A stretch of 64,000 nt of DNA, from contig CM064433.1 of assembly GCA_032690845.1 (NCBI GenBank), forward strand, positions 41,600,658 through 41,664,657, written 5' to 3'. Shown piece after piece: positions 1 through 12,200 of this stretch. Under the pieces are notes generated by a model that had not been told where the DNA came from, made no database searches, and was given only the letters and a program-made list of their open reading frames with translations. Origin of the DNA: Eleusine coracana subsp. coracana (lineage: Eukaryota; Streptophyta; Magnoliopsida; Poales; Poaceae). The position numbers were made by a program, and so were the translations under genes. The number at the start of each line of letters is the position of its first letter. The stretch's first letter is position 1.

Positions 1-400
1 CGTTTGTGGGATAAGGGATATAATCTGAAGTTGCTATGGTTGGTCCTCAGGTACGGGAGATAAATGGCACCGTGCTGATGAATGACTTTCCATATAGGCC
101 TGCGAGACATCAGGATCACCCACGCAACAGATATGGCGAGCGGGACAAGCAGATATACGCTGAGAAGTACATTGGCTGCACCTTCATTGTTATCATGGGT
201 GGTGATCATGTTTGGGACTGCGGTCTTGCGCTGCTGCACGCAAGATAAAGGCTGGCAGACCATATCCCTACCCCCATGTCCGTGTGGAACTTAGTTGAAC
301 GAAACTAGCAACACATACTTTCTTGGCAACCAGATAGATTTGATAAGCAAACTACGTACATTCATGAGTGCTCGCTCCATAACTTTGTTCTGCGTTCTAT
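1..400 (+). ncRNA. PHAS-like unit 1 (promoter outside window)
   Basis: Putative noncoding precursor containing a miR2118-like site at 95-116. The stretch from about 15 to 290 aligns by eye with 35885-36130 (unit 10), including the blocks before and after the site, so these two form one subfamily. The only ORFs are two overlapping 70-codon frames with no recognisable domain. The promoter would lie left of the window. Assignment as a phasiRNA precursor is inference from the site and the family; the right limit is approximate. Confidence 0.5.
95..116 (+). promoter_or_regulatory. miR2118-like target site (unit 1)
   Basis: The 22-nt window starts TAGGCCTG and holds the core GAGACATCAGGA, one change from the consensus GAGGCATCAGGA. 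The expected cut, opposite miRNA nucleotides 10/11, is between 106 and 107. The changed base lies at the cut (opposite miRNA position 10), which could weaken slicing. Confidence 0.55.
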
Positions 401-1040
401 TTTAAGAGTGTCCTTCATATCTATTGAAAACACACTTTGTTTTCCTTGTAAAAACACATCAGAAACTTGTAGCCCAGCATGTGTGAATACTTCTCGAAGC
501 TCTAATAATTGGCTAACTAGTAAGGCCACACATTTTGGCGCTAGACATACTATATGTAAATTATATTATAGAATTTTAAGTTTTAAGCATGGATCTTGGA
601 ACTTTAAAAATGATCGCATGCCAATGGCAAAATGTATGAGAGAAATTTATGTTACACCCTTCAACAATGTCATTTGTCCACTTGATATCGGCATAGAATC
701 CAATAATTAAACAATGTAATCAATACTTTTTTATGAGTATTGTTAAGCTACTATTACATATTATTACACTAAAATAACATGCAAACATGCATTATATATT
801 TTTAACATAATTTATTGACGGTGGTCTTGCCTCCTGTAGTTGGGACGGTTCACTCTTTGCGATAATACAATTACTCTATTCTGAGCCCCATATTAGGATT
901 CTCCTTAATATCAGTCGAGACATATTATCTGTGTTTTCTTTGGATGAACTCAACAGCAACGTGTGAACGAAATTTCTCTGGCACCTCATTTTCTTTCATG
1001 CATTGAGTAAACCTTTTTTTTCCTGAATTTTGCATTAAGT
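401..1040. other. Backbone between units 1 and 2, no gene seen
   Basis: AT-rich sequence with no supported gene. About 680-965 matches 23960-24220, so it is part of the repeated PHAS-cluster backbone. The 100-codon ORF at 408-710 has no domain and is not conserved in the paralogous block. Confidence 0.5.
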
Positions 1041-1082
1041 TAACCGGTAGTAGGTGGAGATTTTATCAGAACCATATATAGG
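1041..1082 (+). promoter_or_regulatory. Core promoter of unit 2 (TATA at 1075-1081)
   Basis: A conserved block containing GTAGTAGGTGGAGATTTTAT runs into a TATA box in the context CCATATATAGGAGAGA. Near-identical blocks occur at 4368-4410, 23441-23486, 25494-25540, 34598-34644 and 60651-60693. TSS would be expected near 1105, about 120 nt before the miR2118-like site. Confidence 0.6.
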
Positions 1083-1104
1083 AGAGATGCTGCAGATGAC
1101 GAGC

Positions 1105-1830
1105 TGTGAGATGTGACTGGAAGAGAAGTGAACAATCTACCAAGGTATTCACGGTATCCAAGCAAATCTGATGTAAGGTTCCCGTTGGCAGAAGCAGCTC
1201 AGCGTGACAAAGAGTGTGTTAACATAGGCCGGTGAGGCATCAGGACGATGCTGCGGAGCACGCTACCCAACATGGTGCAAGCAGCTAATGCAGCCATTGA
1301 TACCGCACGAGTTGGCAGCGGCCTCAAACTGCAGGTCATACTGCCTCAGATGCAACAGAAGGCTCACATACAGGAGTTGGAATTCGATGGCGTCAAGGGC
1401 TGCTGAGGAAAAGGGATGGTGCCAACGTTCTCTGTCGGTGCCCTGCTTCAGTGCCCTGCCGCACTGCGTTGGGCTGCACTGCACTGAATCATATCAGCCC
1501 CTCAGAACATTCTGTGTGTGGCAGGAAGTGAGACTACGAGGAGTGAAGGCAAAGCACGTGTATTTTGAATTTCAATAGCAAAGGTCTTGGATAGAATACC
1601 ATGGCACAGTTCCCATGTGGTTCGCTGCTGCCAAATGAACCTGGACGAGTGCCCTGCCGCTAGATGCCGAACGGGTGACAGGGGTGTGTTCTTGGCGGGC
1701 CAAAAGGGCAGTGGGGTCGGGGCTGGCGGTTTTAAGTACAGTGAGAGCGGTGGCAGCAGCACCAGAAGGTTGCAAAATTATCGGAGCTATCAGTAACAAA
1801 AAAGCCTATAAAATTCCACAACAGAATGTA
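1105..1830 (+). ncRNA. PHAS-like unit 2
   Basis: Candidate miR2118-triggered 21-PHAS transcript. It starts about 25-30 nt after a TATA box, carries a target site at 1225-1246, and continues through sequence shared with units 5, 6 and 9: a GCAGCCATTGAT block near 1290 and a GGAATTCGATGG block near 1380. The frames inside are short (under about 100 codons) and overlap on both strands without domains, so I see no protein product. The 3' limit is set where resemblance to paralogues fades; no poly(A) signal was assigned. Confidence 0.55.
1225..1246 (+). promoter_or_regulatory. miR2118-like target site (unit 2)
   Basis: Starts TAGGCCGG and contains the exact core GAGGCATCAGGA. Predicted cut 1236/1237; phased 21-nt siRNAs would be expected in register from 1237. 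Confidence 0.65.
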
Positions 1831-2070
1831 TGGTTCAATCTTCCATTCACGGAAAAAAACGGCAGATGGTTAAGTGAGACATATCTTCACCTTGGGGATG
1901 TCACCTTTGTCATTTTGTTTTCTTTTATTAATGAAAATTTAGACACTATATTGCTTGTCACATACATTCACGTCCCGATATCATCATGTCACATATGTAC
2001 AGTCATACACACCGTAATTTGTGAAGTTATATATGTGAATTTTAAATTTTTTTCTAATGGCAATGGTGGG
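1831..2070. other. Spacer between units 2 and 3
   Basis: AT-rich; no gene, repeat or structure recognised. Confidence 0.4.
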
Positions 2071-2439
2071 TAAATTAGAAAACATGTGAAGGGGATATAC
2101 TTGTCAAGATTTTCATATTGTGTTATGTTGAGTGCTCATCTGTTTCTACTATGGAATTATTGTGTGATGTCTTCTACTATTGTGTTATGAGTTCCATCTA
2201 GGAGCCGCCGATGGGCCTCGGAACATTTGGACTGTTGAGTAGTGACACACCACACTATTTTTCATCCTATAGAAGACATCACAAACACTAGAAACTATAC
2301 CACAAACGTACCGTATGTCTATCCACCTTGTTTGAAAGTATTGTTCCAGGAATCTTGTAACATTTGTTCGTTGTGTATTCAAAGGGGTCAAATAAGTAGT
2401 GCTACAGCAGTAGGCTTAGTCTGAACTCAGGGTCCGTAT

Positions 2440-2660
2440 GCTTTTTCAATTAGCTGTCACACTGTAAGCAATTTGCGCATAAGCAGGCCAAGCTGCTACT
2501 CTGGTGCTTTTCCCTTGGCCGAGCTGCATGCGTTGGTTATATGATGAAAACTCAAGAGCTCATGCAAATACGATGCTGCTATTGTTGGTCTGAGAGGCAT
2601 CAGGATCACAGAAACGAGGTGCAGGTCCCTGGGTGGTATTGTCAGGGTGAATGAAGTTGG
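2440..2660 (+). ncRNA. PHAS-like unit 3
   Basis: First copy of the tandem pair, with site 2585-2606. Relative to unit 4 it lacks about 28 bp containing the TATA-like stretch found at 3484-3493, so it may have lost its promoter. No coding potential seen. Limits are approximate. Confidence 0.4.
2585..2606 (+). promoter_or_regulatory. miR2118-like target site (unit 3)
   Basis: Starts TTGGTCTG, then the exact core GAGGCATCAGGA. Predicted cut 2596/2597. The flanks match unit 4 but not unit 2, so the core is shared across unlike sequence contexts. Confidence 0.6.
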
Positions 2661-2791
2661 TAAATTAGAAAATATATGAAGGGGATATATTTGTCTTGAT
2701 TTTCATGTTGTGTTATTTCGAGTGCTCACTCTGTTACTACTATGGAATTAATGAGTTCCATTTAGGAGCCATCGATGGGCCTCGGAACATT

Positions 2792-3168
2792 CACTATGGG
2801 AAATTCATGTTTTGTCGAGTGCTTCAAGCACTCGGCAAAGAGCACTCAGCCAAAAAAGTGGCAATGATGTACCATTAATTGTCTATGGGCACTAGAAAAA
2901 AAATAATGGTCAAAAAGTGAAAAAAATATTTTGCCGAGAGTCAAGAAAAAACACTAGACAAACCCTTATCTTTGCCGAGTGTGAAACAAAAACACATGAC
3001 AAATACTACTCTTTGCCAAGTGTTATTTTATTTGACACTCGGCAAAGCATTTTTTTACCGAGTGTATTTATTTTACCAAGTGTTTTTTATAACACACTCG
3101 ACAAAGAAGTTCTTTGCCGAGTGTCCGAAAAAGAAAAACACTCGGTAAACATCGATTTTCCCGTAGTG
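2792..3168. mobile_element. Small non-autonomous CACTA element with TSD ATT
   Basis: Ends are CACTATGGGAAA and TTTCCCGTAGTG, flanked by ATT at 2789-2791 and 3169-3171. The inside is filled with subterminal repeats of TTTGCCGAGTG and CACTCGGCAAA type. The paralogous empty site is present at 2221-2236 (GGAACATTTGGACTG), so insertion with a 3-bp duplication is shown directly. At 377 bp it has no transposase. Confidence 0.93.
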
Positions 3169-3483
3169 ATTTGGACTGATAGAGTAGTGACACACCACAG
3201 TATCTTTCATCCTATAAAAGACATCAGAAACACTAGAAACTATACCACAAAACGTACCGTATGTCTATCCATCATGTTTGATAGTGTTGTTCCAGGAATC
3301 TTGTAACATTTGTTCGTCGTGTATTCAAAGGGGTCAAATAAGTAGTGCTACAGCAGTAGGCTTAGTCTGAACTGGGGGTCCATCTGCTTTTTTAATTAGC
3401 TTATCATACTGTAGAAACAGTGAAACTGAAAGCGATTTTCGCATAAGCAGGCCAATAAGCTGCTACTCTGGTGCTTTTTCCGG

Positions 3484-3494
3484 TTATACTATAC
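3484..3494 (+). promoter_or_regulatory. TATA-like element of unit 4
   Basis: TATACTATACC lies 141 bp before the unit 4 site, the same spacing as TATA-to-site in units 2 and 5. It is absent from unit 3. The sequence differs from the canonical promoter block, so this is tentative. Confidence 0.35.
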
Positions 3495-3514
3495 CGTGCA
3501 TAACCATTGGCCGA

Positions 3515-3760
3515 GCTGCATGCGTTGGTTATATGATGAAAACTCAGGAGCACATACAAATACGATGCTTCTATTGTTGGTCTGTGTTGAAAAAGAGAGT
3601 CACCAAGTCTGGAATGGCTTGAGATAGGTCTGAGAGGCATCAGGATCACAGAAACGAGGTGCAGGTCCCTTGGTGGTACTGTCAGGGTGAATGAAGTTGG
3701 CCAATTGGGGAGAAAGTTCTCTGTAGATCACCAACCAACTGGGCAGGCGACACCGGTCTG
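3515..3760 (+). ncRNA. PHAS-like unit 4
   Basis: Second copy of the tandem pair with the target site at 3625-3646; sequence after the site matches unit 3 up to about 3700. No ORF of note. The 3' limit is uncertain. Confidence 0.5.
3625..3646 (+). promoter_or_regulatory. miR2118-like target site (unit 4)
   Basis: Starts TAGGTCTG and has the exact core GAGGCATCAGGA. Predicted cut 3636/3637. Confidence 0.65.
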
Positions 3761-4367
3761 TCTCACGTTTGGATCTAACGAACGAAGCAGGCCGGCGCCA
3801 CCTCCCTGACCCAGGTTAGACCAGGGGTGGTCGTATTACATACCCCAACCATACATTAGTTAGCAGGAAATGAGAAATGGTACGACAAAGCCCAACACAG
3901 AGCATGCCCAATAATCATGCATCTGCGAAGGTGAGAACTCTAACAAGGAATGAGAAATGATATTACAACACACCTATCAAACTCGAATGTATATGATGCC
4001 ATACCAAAATAGTAATGAACTGATAACTAGTTAACTTCAAACTGACTTAATAACCATACTGACAGCTGCTCACTCTCTCACTCGCGGGGGTTTCATATGA
4101 CCTCTGGACTCTGCAACCACTTTGCCCCAGTTACAATCGGCAGCTAACCTGTCTACACATGTGAGCGCATAACGCCCTTTCTTTCTTCGTGCATTTAGTA
4201 AACTTGTACACGAAGTAGGTGCAGACGTTGTTAGGGTGTAGTGGGCCTCGGGGTGGGCGGAGGAGGGTTTGGAATTGACATCGAGCCAAGGGCAACTGGA
4301 TCCATCATTTTCTTTCATGCATTGAGTTAACTTTTTTATTTTTCCTGAATTTTGCATTAAGTCAACC
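3761..4367. other. Backbone before unit 5, no gene seen
   Basis: Includes ACCAGGGGTGGTC near 3818, also found after the diverged site near 23350. A 95-codon minus-strand ORF at 4070-4357 has no domain and is treated as chance. Confidence 0.4.
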
Positions 4368-4410
4368 AGTACAAGTAGTAGATGGAAATTTTATTTGCAC
4401 CATATATAGG
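4368..4410 (+). promoter_or_regulatory. Core promoter of unit 5 (TATA 4403-4409)
   Basis: Same block as unit 2: AGTAGTAGATGGAAATTTTA followed by CCATATATAGGAGA. The site follows 144 bp after the TATA box. Confidence 0.6.
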
Positions 4411-4434
4411 AGACACTCTGGGAGAAGATGACGA

Positions 4435-4940
4435 GATGTGAATGGGAGAGAAGTGAACAATCTACCAAGGTATTCATGGTATCCAACAGTTCTGATGTTA
4501 CGAAGGTTCCTCTTTCCAGAAGCTGCTCAACCCGAGTGTGTTGCCATAGGCCTGTGAGGCATCAGGATGATGCAACAGAGCATCGTTACCATCATCGTGC
4601 AGGCAGATAGTGCAGTCATTGATGCTGCAAGAGTCGACGCTGGCCACAAGCACTAGACCTCACGCACGGCCAAGCACTGCCCGAAGTACAGGACATACAG
4701 CTTCACACAGGACAGGAGACGAACAGGTGTTGGAATTCATCGCGGCATGGCTTGCAGAGGGAAAGCGAGGGTGCCAACCTTCTCCGTCGATGCCTTGCTT
4801 CAGTGACCTGGACCAGATTGCACCCCAGTGAATTGTCTCAGCGCCCGAAAACACTCTTTGTGTGACAAGAGGCGAGGCTGATTTCCAGCAGCAAAGGTCT
4901 CTGATGGACGACAACATTATGGTTCCCAGGTGGGTGTGCT
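4435..4940 (+). ncRNA. PHAS-like unit 5, cut by retrotransposon A
   Basis: Candidate PHAS transcript with site 4547-4568 and the same downstream blocks as units 2, 6 and 9 (TCATTGATGCTGCAAGAGT near 4617; GGAATTCATCGCGGCATGG near 4733). It stops abruptly at 4940 where an LTR begins; the expected continuation GCTGCCGAACGAAC, present in unit 9 near 35408, is not found to the right of the element. About 370 nt of phased region would remain. Confidence 0.55.
4547..4568 (+). promoter_or_regulatory. miR2118-like target site (unit 5)
   Basis: Starts TAGGCCTGT with exact core GAGGCATCAGGA. Predicted cut 4558/4559. Confidence 0.68.
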
Positions 4941-7900
4941 TGTGACACCCTGGGTGTCAAGAAACCAGCAAAGGAAAACTTAGTCATACCGAGCAACCAT
5001 AAATGAGCCTACTCGAAAATTTTGAAAATATTTGACCACCATTCGCATGAAATTTGGCCAAATTTGAGCCCCACTTGAACTACAAGTCAAATTTTTCCCA
5101 CAGAACCTAGTGCCACCAAAAATTTTTTTTGTGGGGTTGGGTTAAATATAATTTTAAGCAAAATCTCAAATTTTTATTTCAAGTTTAAGAGCCCAAATAA
5201 ATACCCAAAGGATTAAAAACAACCACTCTTTGAAAAATTCATGTTTGAATTCGAATCACAACTGTTCAATGTTATCATTTTTATAAGTTCGAGCACATCA
5301 TTGTGAACACACACATATTTTTGTTCTTTCCACAAGAACTAGATAATAAAAGATATTAAAATAAATAGGAGAGGAATTTTTAAAATTTTAAGAAAAATAA
5401 AATCTTCATGGGTCCCACCTGTCAGCTGCCTAGTCGCTCTCCTTCTTGCCCGATTGGCCGCCGAGAGCGGTGCTGCTCCGCGTGGCCGGCGCTGTGTGGG
5501 CTCGCCCCCACCCAGTCCGAACCCAGCTGCAAAACCACGCACCCTGCCTCTGGTTTCGGACAACACCACCCATTCACCCCTCCCTCACTCCATTTCCTCT
5601 CCTTCGGTCACACCCGAGCGACGCCATGGCCATGGTCGGGAGCTAAGCTCTGGCTCCCCGACCGCTCTGGTTCCGCCCCCGTGAATCCGTCAACGTGTTG
5701 CGCCTCATCGTTCTCTTCCTCTCTCTACGGAGCTGACCCACCTCCTCCACTCACGCACGTCACCACCCGAGCTGCTCGCTCCGCCATTGGAGTTAGTAGA
5801 GCTCTCCGCGTCGCTCCGCCGCCCGGCCGCTGCGCCCCGCCTCCGACGTTGCCGTGCTGCTCCAGAGCTATGCCTCATCGCCCTCTACCTCTCCGCGGAG
5901 CCATTCCGTCTCCGCTGCACCGAGCTGCCATGAATTGAACTCTTCCCCGGTGACGGCCTCGCCGCCGTTTCTTCAATTCACGCCACCTCAGTGAGCTACT
6001 CTCCAACCCCGCTCGCATGCGACATCCACTCCCCCTCGTGAACCCCACTGACCCTTCTCGGCTCTATTTGTCAAAGCTCGCCGCCGGGAATGCCGACCCC
6101 GCCGCCGCTGACTGCTCGGCGCTGCTCACGAGCCGCCTCGCCTCATCGCGTCATGGCTCCACGCGGCCCCTCTGCCCTTCCCTGTGCACCGCTACTCCGT
6201 TCTGACCCCGTGCGTCCAGCCATGTTGGCCGGTGCCCCTTCCAAGCCCTCGCTGTGCCGCCGCGTTGGGCTCACACGTGCTGGCCATGGCCCTGGTGTGA
6301 CCAGCTCGGCTGGGCCGGTTTTGGCCTGGGGCCTGGTCCACCTGCGTGGGCCAAATCAGGCCCAAGCTGGCTCCTTACTATGCTCAGCCTCATGGGCCGG
6401 GATCTTTCAGCCCACGCAAAAAGAACAAGGTGATTTTTCTTATCCTTTTCAATATAAATCTAGAAAATGGGTAAACCTTGTTAAAACAATTACTAAATCA
6501 TCACTCGGTAGAAAAATACGAACACAAATTTCTTAGATTCAAGTAAATGAGATCTACCTATTGGAGTTGTTGGCATGGCATAAAAAGTTACAGATTTTTA
6601 TAGTGATTTATTTCTTTGACCTGCATGTTTGCTCCATACATGATGAAATATGACTTTATAAAGACCAAGGTCATGCATGAAGGTTCCTGGTGTCTCATGG
6701 GACACATATATGAATTAAAATACCCATATCTTGTTTTAGAATCTAGAGTTATCTATTTAATTCTATTTAGGATCAATAAAATGCTAAAGAAATAACTATG
6801 CATGCTATCATACCCATTATTGATTTGCAACCCATGATCCACCATGTACTAGATTCTCATGTCATGAAATAAAACTTTAACACTAAGCATTTGCATGTAA
6901 TGACTTATATCATCTCAAGCATGCTTAGGTTTATCATATTTGTAGAAATTAATTGGTGCATCTTCTTTCAATAAGACCAGTGCTCAAACTCCTTATTTAG
7001 TGCATGTAATTGGTCTATCAAATTTCATGACCATAGATCCTGCATGAGTTCATGTTTCACATTTGTTAGCTTATAGCATGGTATCAGCCAAATCACTACA
7101 CAATATTCCCTGAATTAATTCTCACACTGGTACCAATTAATTGGATTCTATATTGTTTCAATTATTAAGTGTAAATGGCTCCATACATGTTAATGAAACT
7201 TGATCCAAATATTACTCCCAACATGTTTTTAGACATAATGTCATCTGAAACCATGTGTAATTAATTATTTTGTCCATGAACTTAGTTATACACTTAGACG
7301 TATAGTCAACCGTTTGTCTCTATTATATGCAACCACTTCATGCCTAACAGTCTCGTAAGCACTTTGGAATCGTGATTCGTATACACACGCGTTGCTCAAA
7401 TCTACATAACCCTACCTTACCTGGTTTCACAATCGTTAACAAAATGAAAGCAATGAAGCAAATATGCAAAGTGAGCTAACACTATACAAACTGCATCTTA
7501 TCTTGTATACATCATAAAAATACACACCATACCTTTATACATTGTTATCACATTAAATTGTTAGAGCCCATGATGGAAATACACTAAACGTGCTGGCACT
7601 ATGCCTCTACTTTATATATTATATTTACTAAACTAATCGACACCCATGCGTATCATACCTATCAATCTTAATTAAAAAGACTGTCGTGAATCTTCTCTCA
7701 TGCACAACATCATATCTGCATCATAGATAACGAGGTGAATCACGTGGAGGCTGGACAGGAGCAGAAGCCAGAGGGGTCGGGTGGAGATCTCGCTAACTAG
7801 GAACAGGCCCCAGGCAAGCCCTGGTGCATCCCACCTAGTTTTAACCCTTTTACTTTATCACTAGTTAGGGATATTGGCTTGTCTATGCATTAAGTTTGTA

Positions 7901-9270
7901 GGAGTTGTTTGAAAACCTAGCATTGCAGTAGGTCCTCTTTTTCCCGATAATTAGCCTCAGGACGGTAGTCGCTCTGCTTAATTTAAGATGACTATTCATC
8001 GAGTGGTATGGAGACTACTCGTAGATAGGAAAATATTATTACTGGGGAATGTGTCAGATGAAGGAAAGTATGGATGAGATCAGAATGAAGACCAGACGGG
8101 CATGTAGGTGGGAAGGGAAGGACAACTTGTCTTCAAGGAGGTAGCCCTGTCTGAGTCATCTAAGGCTACGCCTCGTGTCTGGTCCTATGAGGTCAAGTTT
8201 GAACGTACTGTTTGCATGCTGGAGTTATGGGTCCAGTAAACTAATGTAAGCTACGACTACTGCTTGGTCGGAAGGTATCCTGATCCTTAAGGTGGAACTG
8301 GGGCTGAGAGGAGGGAGCAATCCACCCACGGATGGCGGCACGGGGCGCATCGCGTTAGGAGACCCTTCTTGAGGGAGCCAGGCGCGGAAAACCCTGCGGT
8401 ACCGTAAGCGAAAAGTTGCTCCAAGCGGCTTCCAGGAAGCGCGTATGGGTCGTGCAAGGAGGTTTCTCCTGCAGGATGATAATCGATTCGAGTCGCTGCA
8501 CATACCAGTAATGAGTACCACTTGATCGCTGCTCCAGAACAGTGTTGGAAGTTATTAAGATGATAAGTGAGTTTAATACTGCTGTTTGGAATTATTAAGA
8601 TTGTATTGTAATCATGATTGTTATAGTTTTAGTGCAAACTAAATTTAATATTCCACATGACAACTTAACTTGATGCTAAAACTTAAAAAATAAGGATTTA
8701 CTCTTAGGCTGGCTTTTCGGCAACATAAACCCTGCCCCTAGCCTTTGCATGTCTAGATATCGACTGTAGTTGGCTATTTTGACGGGTCAGTCTTACTGAG
8801 TAAATTAGTTACTCAGGGCGTAGCTCTATGTGGTTTTTAGACGACCAGGGTGGAGACTACTAGTGTGGTGGGAGGTTCCACTGGGACGGCTAGCGTCAAG
8901 ACTGCTAGAATATTGAATGGAAGCTTTGCACCAATGATGACGAGGAGTAGGCTTGTGTGCGCTGGTACCGTGTCAAGGGCCTGACACCGACCAAGGTCGG
9001 CTTCTGCTTCCGTGTATCGCCGTGAGAGGGTGTTGTATCTTACTTTCGTGAAAACTCTGTAGTACTGTCGAATTATTTTCCTTCCACACTTTGAAAACTC
9101 TGGGTTGTAATTTAAGTTTGGCTTTATGTAAAACTCTGTACTCCACCTATATTCTTGTTGCAACTATATTCTTCTGTCATATGTTGTACTATTCGGCATC
9201 ACAGCGCGTGTCGCCACCTGAGAAAGATCTTGGAACGGAATCATCTCTGGGGTAAGGCGGTTCTGTTACA
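4941..9270 (+). repeat. 5' LTR of element A
   Basis: Begins TGTGACACCC and ends GGTTCTGTTACA (TG...CA), 4330 bp. A GC-rich island at about 5400-6420 gives chance ORFs. The 7800-8540 and 8700-9000 parts are recognisable, inverted, in the LTRs of element B, tying both to one lineage. Confidence 0.88.
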
Positions 9271-9273
9271 GCA

Positions 9274-9285
9274 TGGTATAAGAGC
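9274..9285 (+). promoter_or_regulatory. Primer binding site of element A (initiator Met tRNA)
   Basis: TGGTATAAGAGC three bases after the LTR differs by one base from TGGTATCAGAGC, the usual plant site complementary to the 3' end of initiator Met tRNA. Confidence 0.85.
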
Positions 9286-12200
9286 AATCTCAGGAATAGT
9301 GCAATATTCAAAGACATATTTTTGAAAACCCAGTAACGAACGAGTGAGGACGTGCCCATTAGGTTATTGTTAGTTATGATTCAGGTGGCAAGCTAACTGT
9401 AGGATGTTGTTTGTTTAAATACTTACATCTACGGCCTCGTCAACGAAGGTATATGTCCCGCCCTGTGGACAGTAACATGGGAAGCTAGCATAAAGGTGTG
9501 AACGCGGGTTAATTGCAGAAAACATCAGTGTCCTACCCTAGGATAATAATAAGGGATTGTTTTTGGCTCGTTTTTTTTCTATTTGATGCACTGTTTCTGA
9601 AATCAATCTTCTGCAGGTACGCTAACCGCGAATCGAGTAAGAAACGTGTAGCATACGACTAACTTGAGAGATCGTCTGTCACCGACTATGCGTATGGTCC
9701 TATTCGCGGCCAACTTTTATTTTTGTAAGCACGTATAGGCCGAAACCGCATTCATGTAAAATGTTGGAGCATCAATTCATCATGAAACCTGAAATTACAG
9801 CTAGCATGTCACTCATATAAGAATCTATGTTTCCCCACTCTAAAGTCAAAATGATGCAAATAAATACTTATGGAAATCATGAACAAATCCTCGATATGTC
9901 CAGCAATAAGTTTTTCTTTGAAATTATCCGGATAATGCCATTTTGGTCTGTCCGAGTCAGCACTTCGAAGTGACGTCAATCTGAAATTCAGATTAATGAC
10001 CCATATTGTAAAATTCATAATTTTCTGCTCAAACTATATCTTGGGCTGTATGAGCACTTTCTGAAAAGGTTATAAAAAGTACTACAACTTTGGTAGTCAG
10101 ACAATTTCCATTTGAAGCTTGTAAGATACGTTAAGGAGCCCATTTTCAGAGCAATATCATTCTGTCCCTAACAACAGTTCAGCAGACATGTACCAATTTA
10201 TAAATTCTATAGGTCGAGTTCTACAAATTTATTGGAGGTGTGCGAGTATGCATTAGAAAGGTGCTAAAATTCTCTATAATTCTGATAATGTACTTCTAGA
10301 GGTAAATGAAAAAAACCTAGATTTCAGACCCTTTTTCAGATCAAACACAGCGCTGCCCATAACAGATTTTCAGATATTGATAGCCAATTTGAAAAATCCA
10401 TATCTCCTGATCCCCTCATTAGATTAAGTTGTGTAAATAATCGTTGGAAAGGTGTAAAAATTATCTACAACATTCGAATTCATGAGTTTTCTTAATTCTA
10501 TTCTGAAGATGGCTTAAAAGTTATATTTAGTAGCTGCTGTGCAATAGGACAGATTTCCCGAATATCGGAACCGATTGTTTCATGACCATTAAGTTGTTTC
10601 TAGTTCTTTTGCTTTGTCTTACCGCGGCTGCACCTGCACATATGATCCTATAAGTCCTTAATGTTGACATAGAGACTGCCACATTCCATACTCTTGTAAA
10701 GCTCACCGTTACTAATTTATGGACCTCAGAGTTTACTTCTGAAACTTAACCATTCTCTACAATTAGGCAACCCCATGTCGGAAGCCCAACCGTAGCCTAA
10801 TTCATTTTGTTAACGTGTGTTTGAATTAGAATTTCATCTTTGAAGTGTGCAAGTTCATCTAGGAGCTTCTCAAAACCAAGAGCTGTGGTGTAGAAATGCA
10901 CATCCCCACTAGATTTGGCATGGGATTCCAAATCTAACACTCTTCCGAGCGGACGGCGTATTACCCAGGCACGCAACCAAAAAAAACATGTTAGACTCCA
11001 AGTTTCATTGATACCACTAACCCCATCCTTGTTTCATGCCTATGACTCCTAGAAGAATAATGCCACATTATCTTTGCCGTGCTATTTAATATTCGTGTTG
11101 CCCAAACTGTGAACAGCCTTGCCTCTCCTAGTGAATTGTGCAATATTACATCAATCTCTGATGGTCTGCTTTTGTTTCATTCCTTGAAGACCCACCCCCT
11201 TGAGGCAAGTATTCCAATAATGTTTTCCTTTATGTTGCCATATTTTTGCTCAACCGAACAAAAAAAAATTGGGGGTATGAATCATAAGCATATATACAAC
11301 CCTAGGAGGTGCATAAATATAACTGTGTGCATTGTAACATTGCAAATTCGCATTGCACCATTTTCCATATGCACAAAGCGTCATCTATGCACCCTATCAA
11401 TGCACCATATTGTAATCATTCATATGTGTACCATGTAATTATATGCATCATGACATGAACATTTTGCATGTCCATCATGAATAATTCATCATGTTATATG
11501 TATCATGACGTGTGCACCATTTCATATGCATACATCGGCGCATCATATGACATATGCACCATCAAGCATCATCTTCATGTGCAACAGATGTCATTATGCA
11601 AGTGCATCATCGCATATGCACTACCATCCATGTGCATAGCATCACACAAGCAGGCCTTGCACAAAAATTGCACCATAACCTTTTGGTAAACATTAGGATG
11701 CATTTGGATACTCATTAATGGTTAATATGCATGAATAATTAACATTGAGCAAGAATATATGTTTTGATTATCCTAGTTGCTGAACCAAGTTTTGTTGGTT
11801 GCTCCATTGTAACCATTATCATTGGGGAACAACCAAGAGACCTAATATCTTGATAATCAAATCTGTGTATTTGCTGTCTGAATTGAACCGCCTTGAATTA
11901 TTGATCTCTTGCCTAGCCTGAGTTGTCTACCAGGTTGGTTCCTTGTTGTTTAACTGTTAATACCAAGTCATGATTACCTTTTGATAACTCATTGGTCACA
12001 AGTACCTTTTTCCATGTTTCCCACCTCAATCCTTGTCACCATAAAACACTTATTCCTTGTTGTCCTAAGCTGTTGGATAAAAACCTCTTGTTTGACATCA
12101 TGCAACTAAACCTTGTCACCTAATTTCCATGACAAATGCTGTAGCTTTTAATGTTTGTGCCTCAATAAGGCTAATCTGAAAGTACGTTGCTATTTGGAGT

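Larger units (their letters stand above)
2071..3700 (+). repeat. Tandem duplication carrying units 3 and 4
   Basis: Copy 1 is 2071-2660 and copy 2 is 2661-3700. Both begin TAAATTAGAAAA and end with GTCAGGGTGAATGAAGTTGG. Copy 2 is longer mainly because of a 377-bp CACTA insertion plus 3-bp TSD, with smaller indels accounting for the rest. Each copy holds one miR2118-like site. Confidence 0.85.

Noticed and set aside
5408..6536. Overlapping GC-rich ORFs (up to 176 codons)
   Set aside because: They lie in the GC-rich island of an LTR; the second LTR copy (13320-14340) breaks the frames and no domain is visible.
11290..11660. CATATGCAC / ATGCACCAT-rich tract as a satellite
   Set aside because: Spacing is irregular and units do not align; treated as biased composition inside element A.
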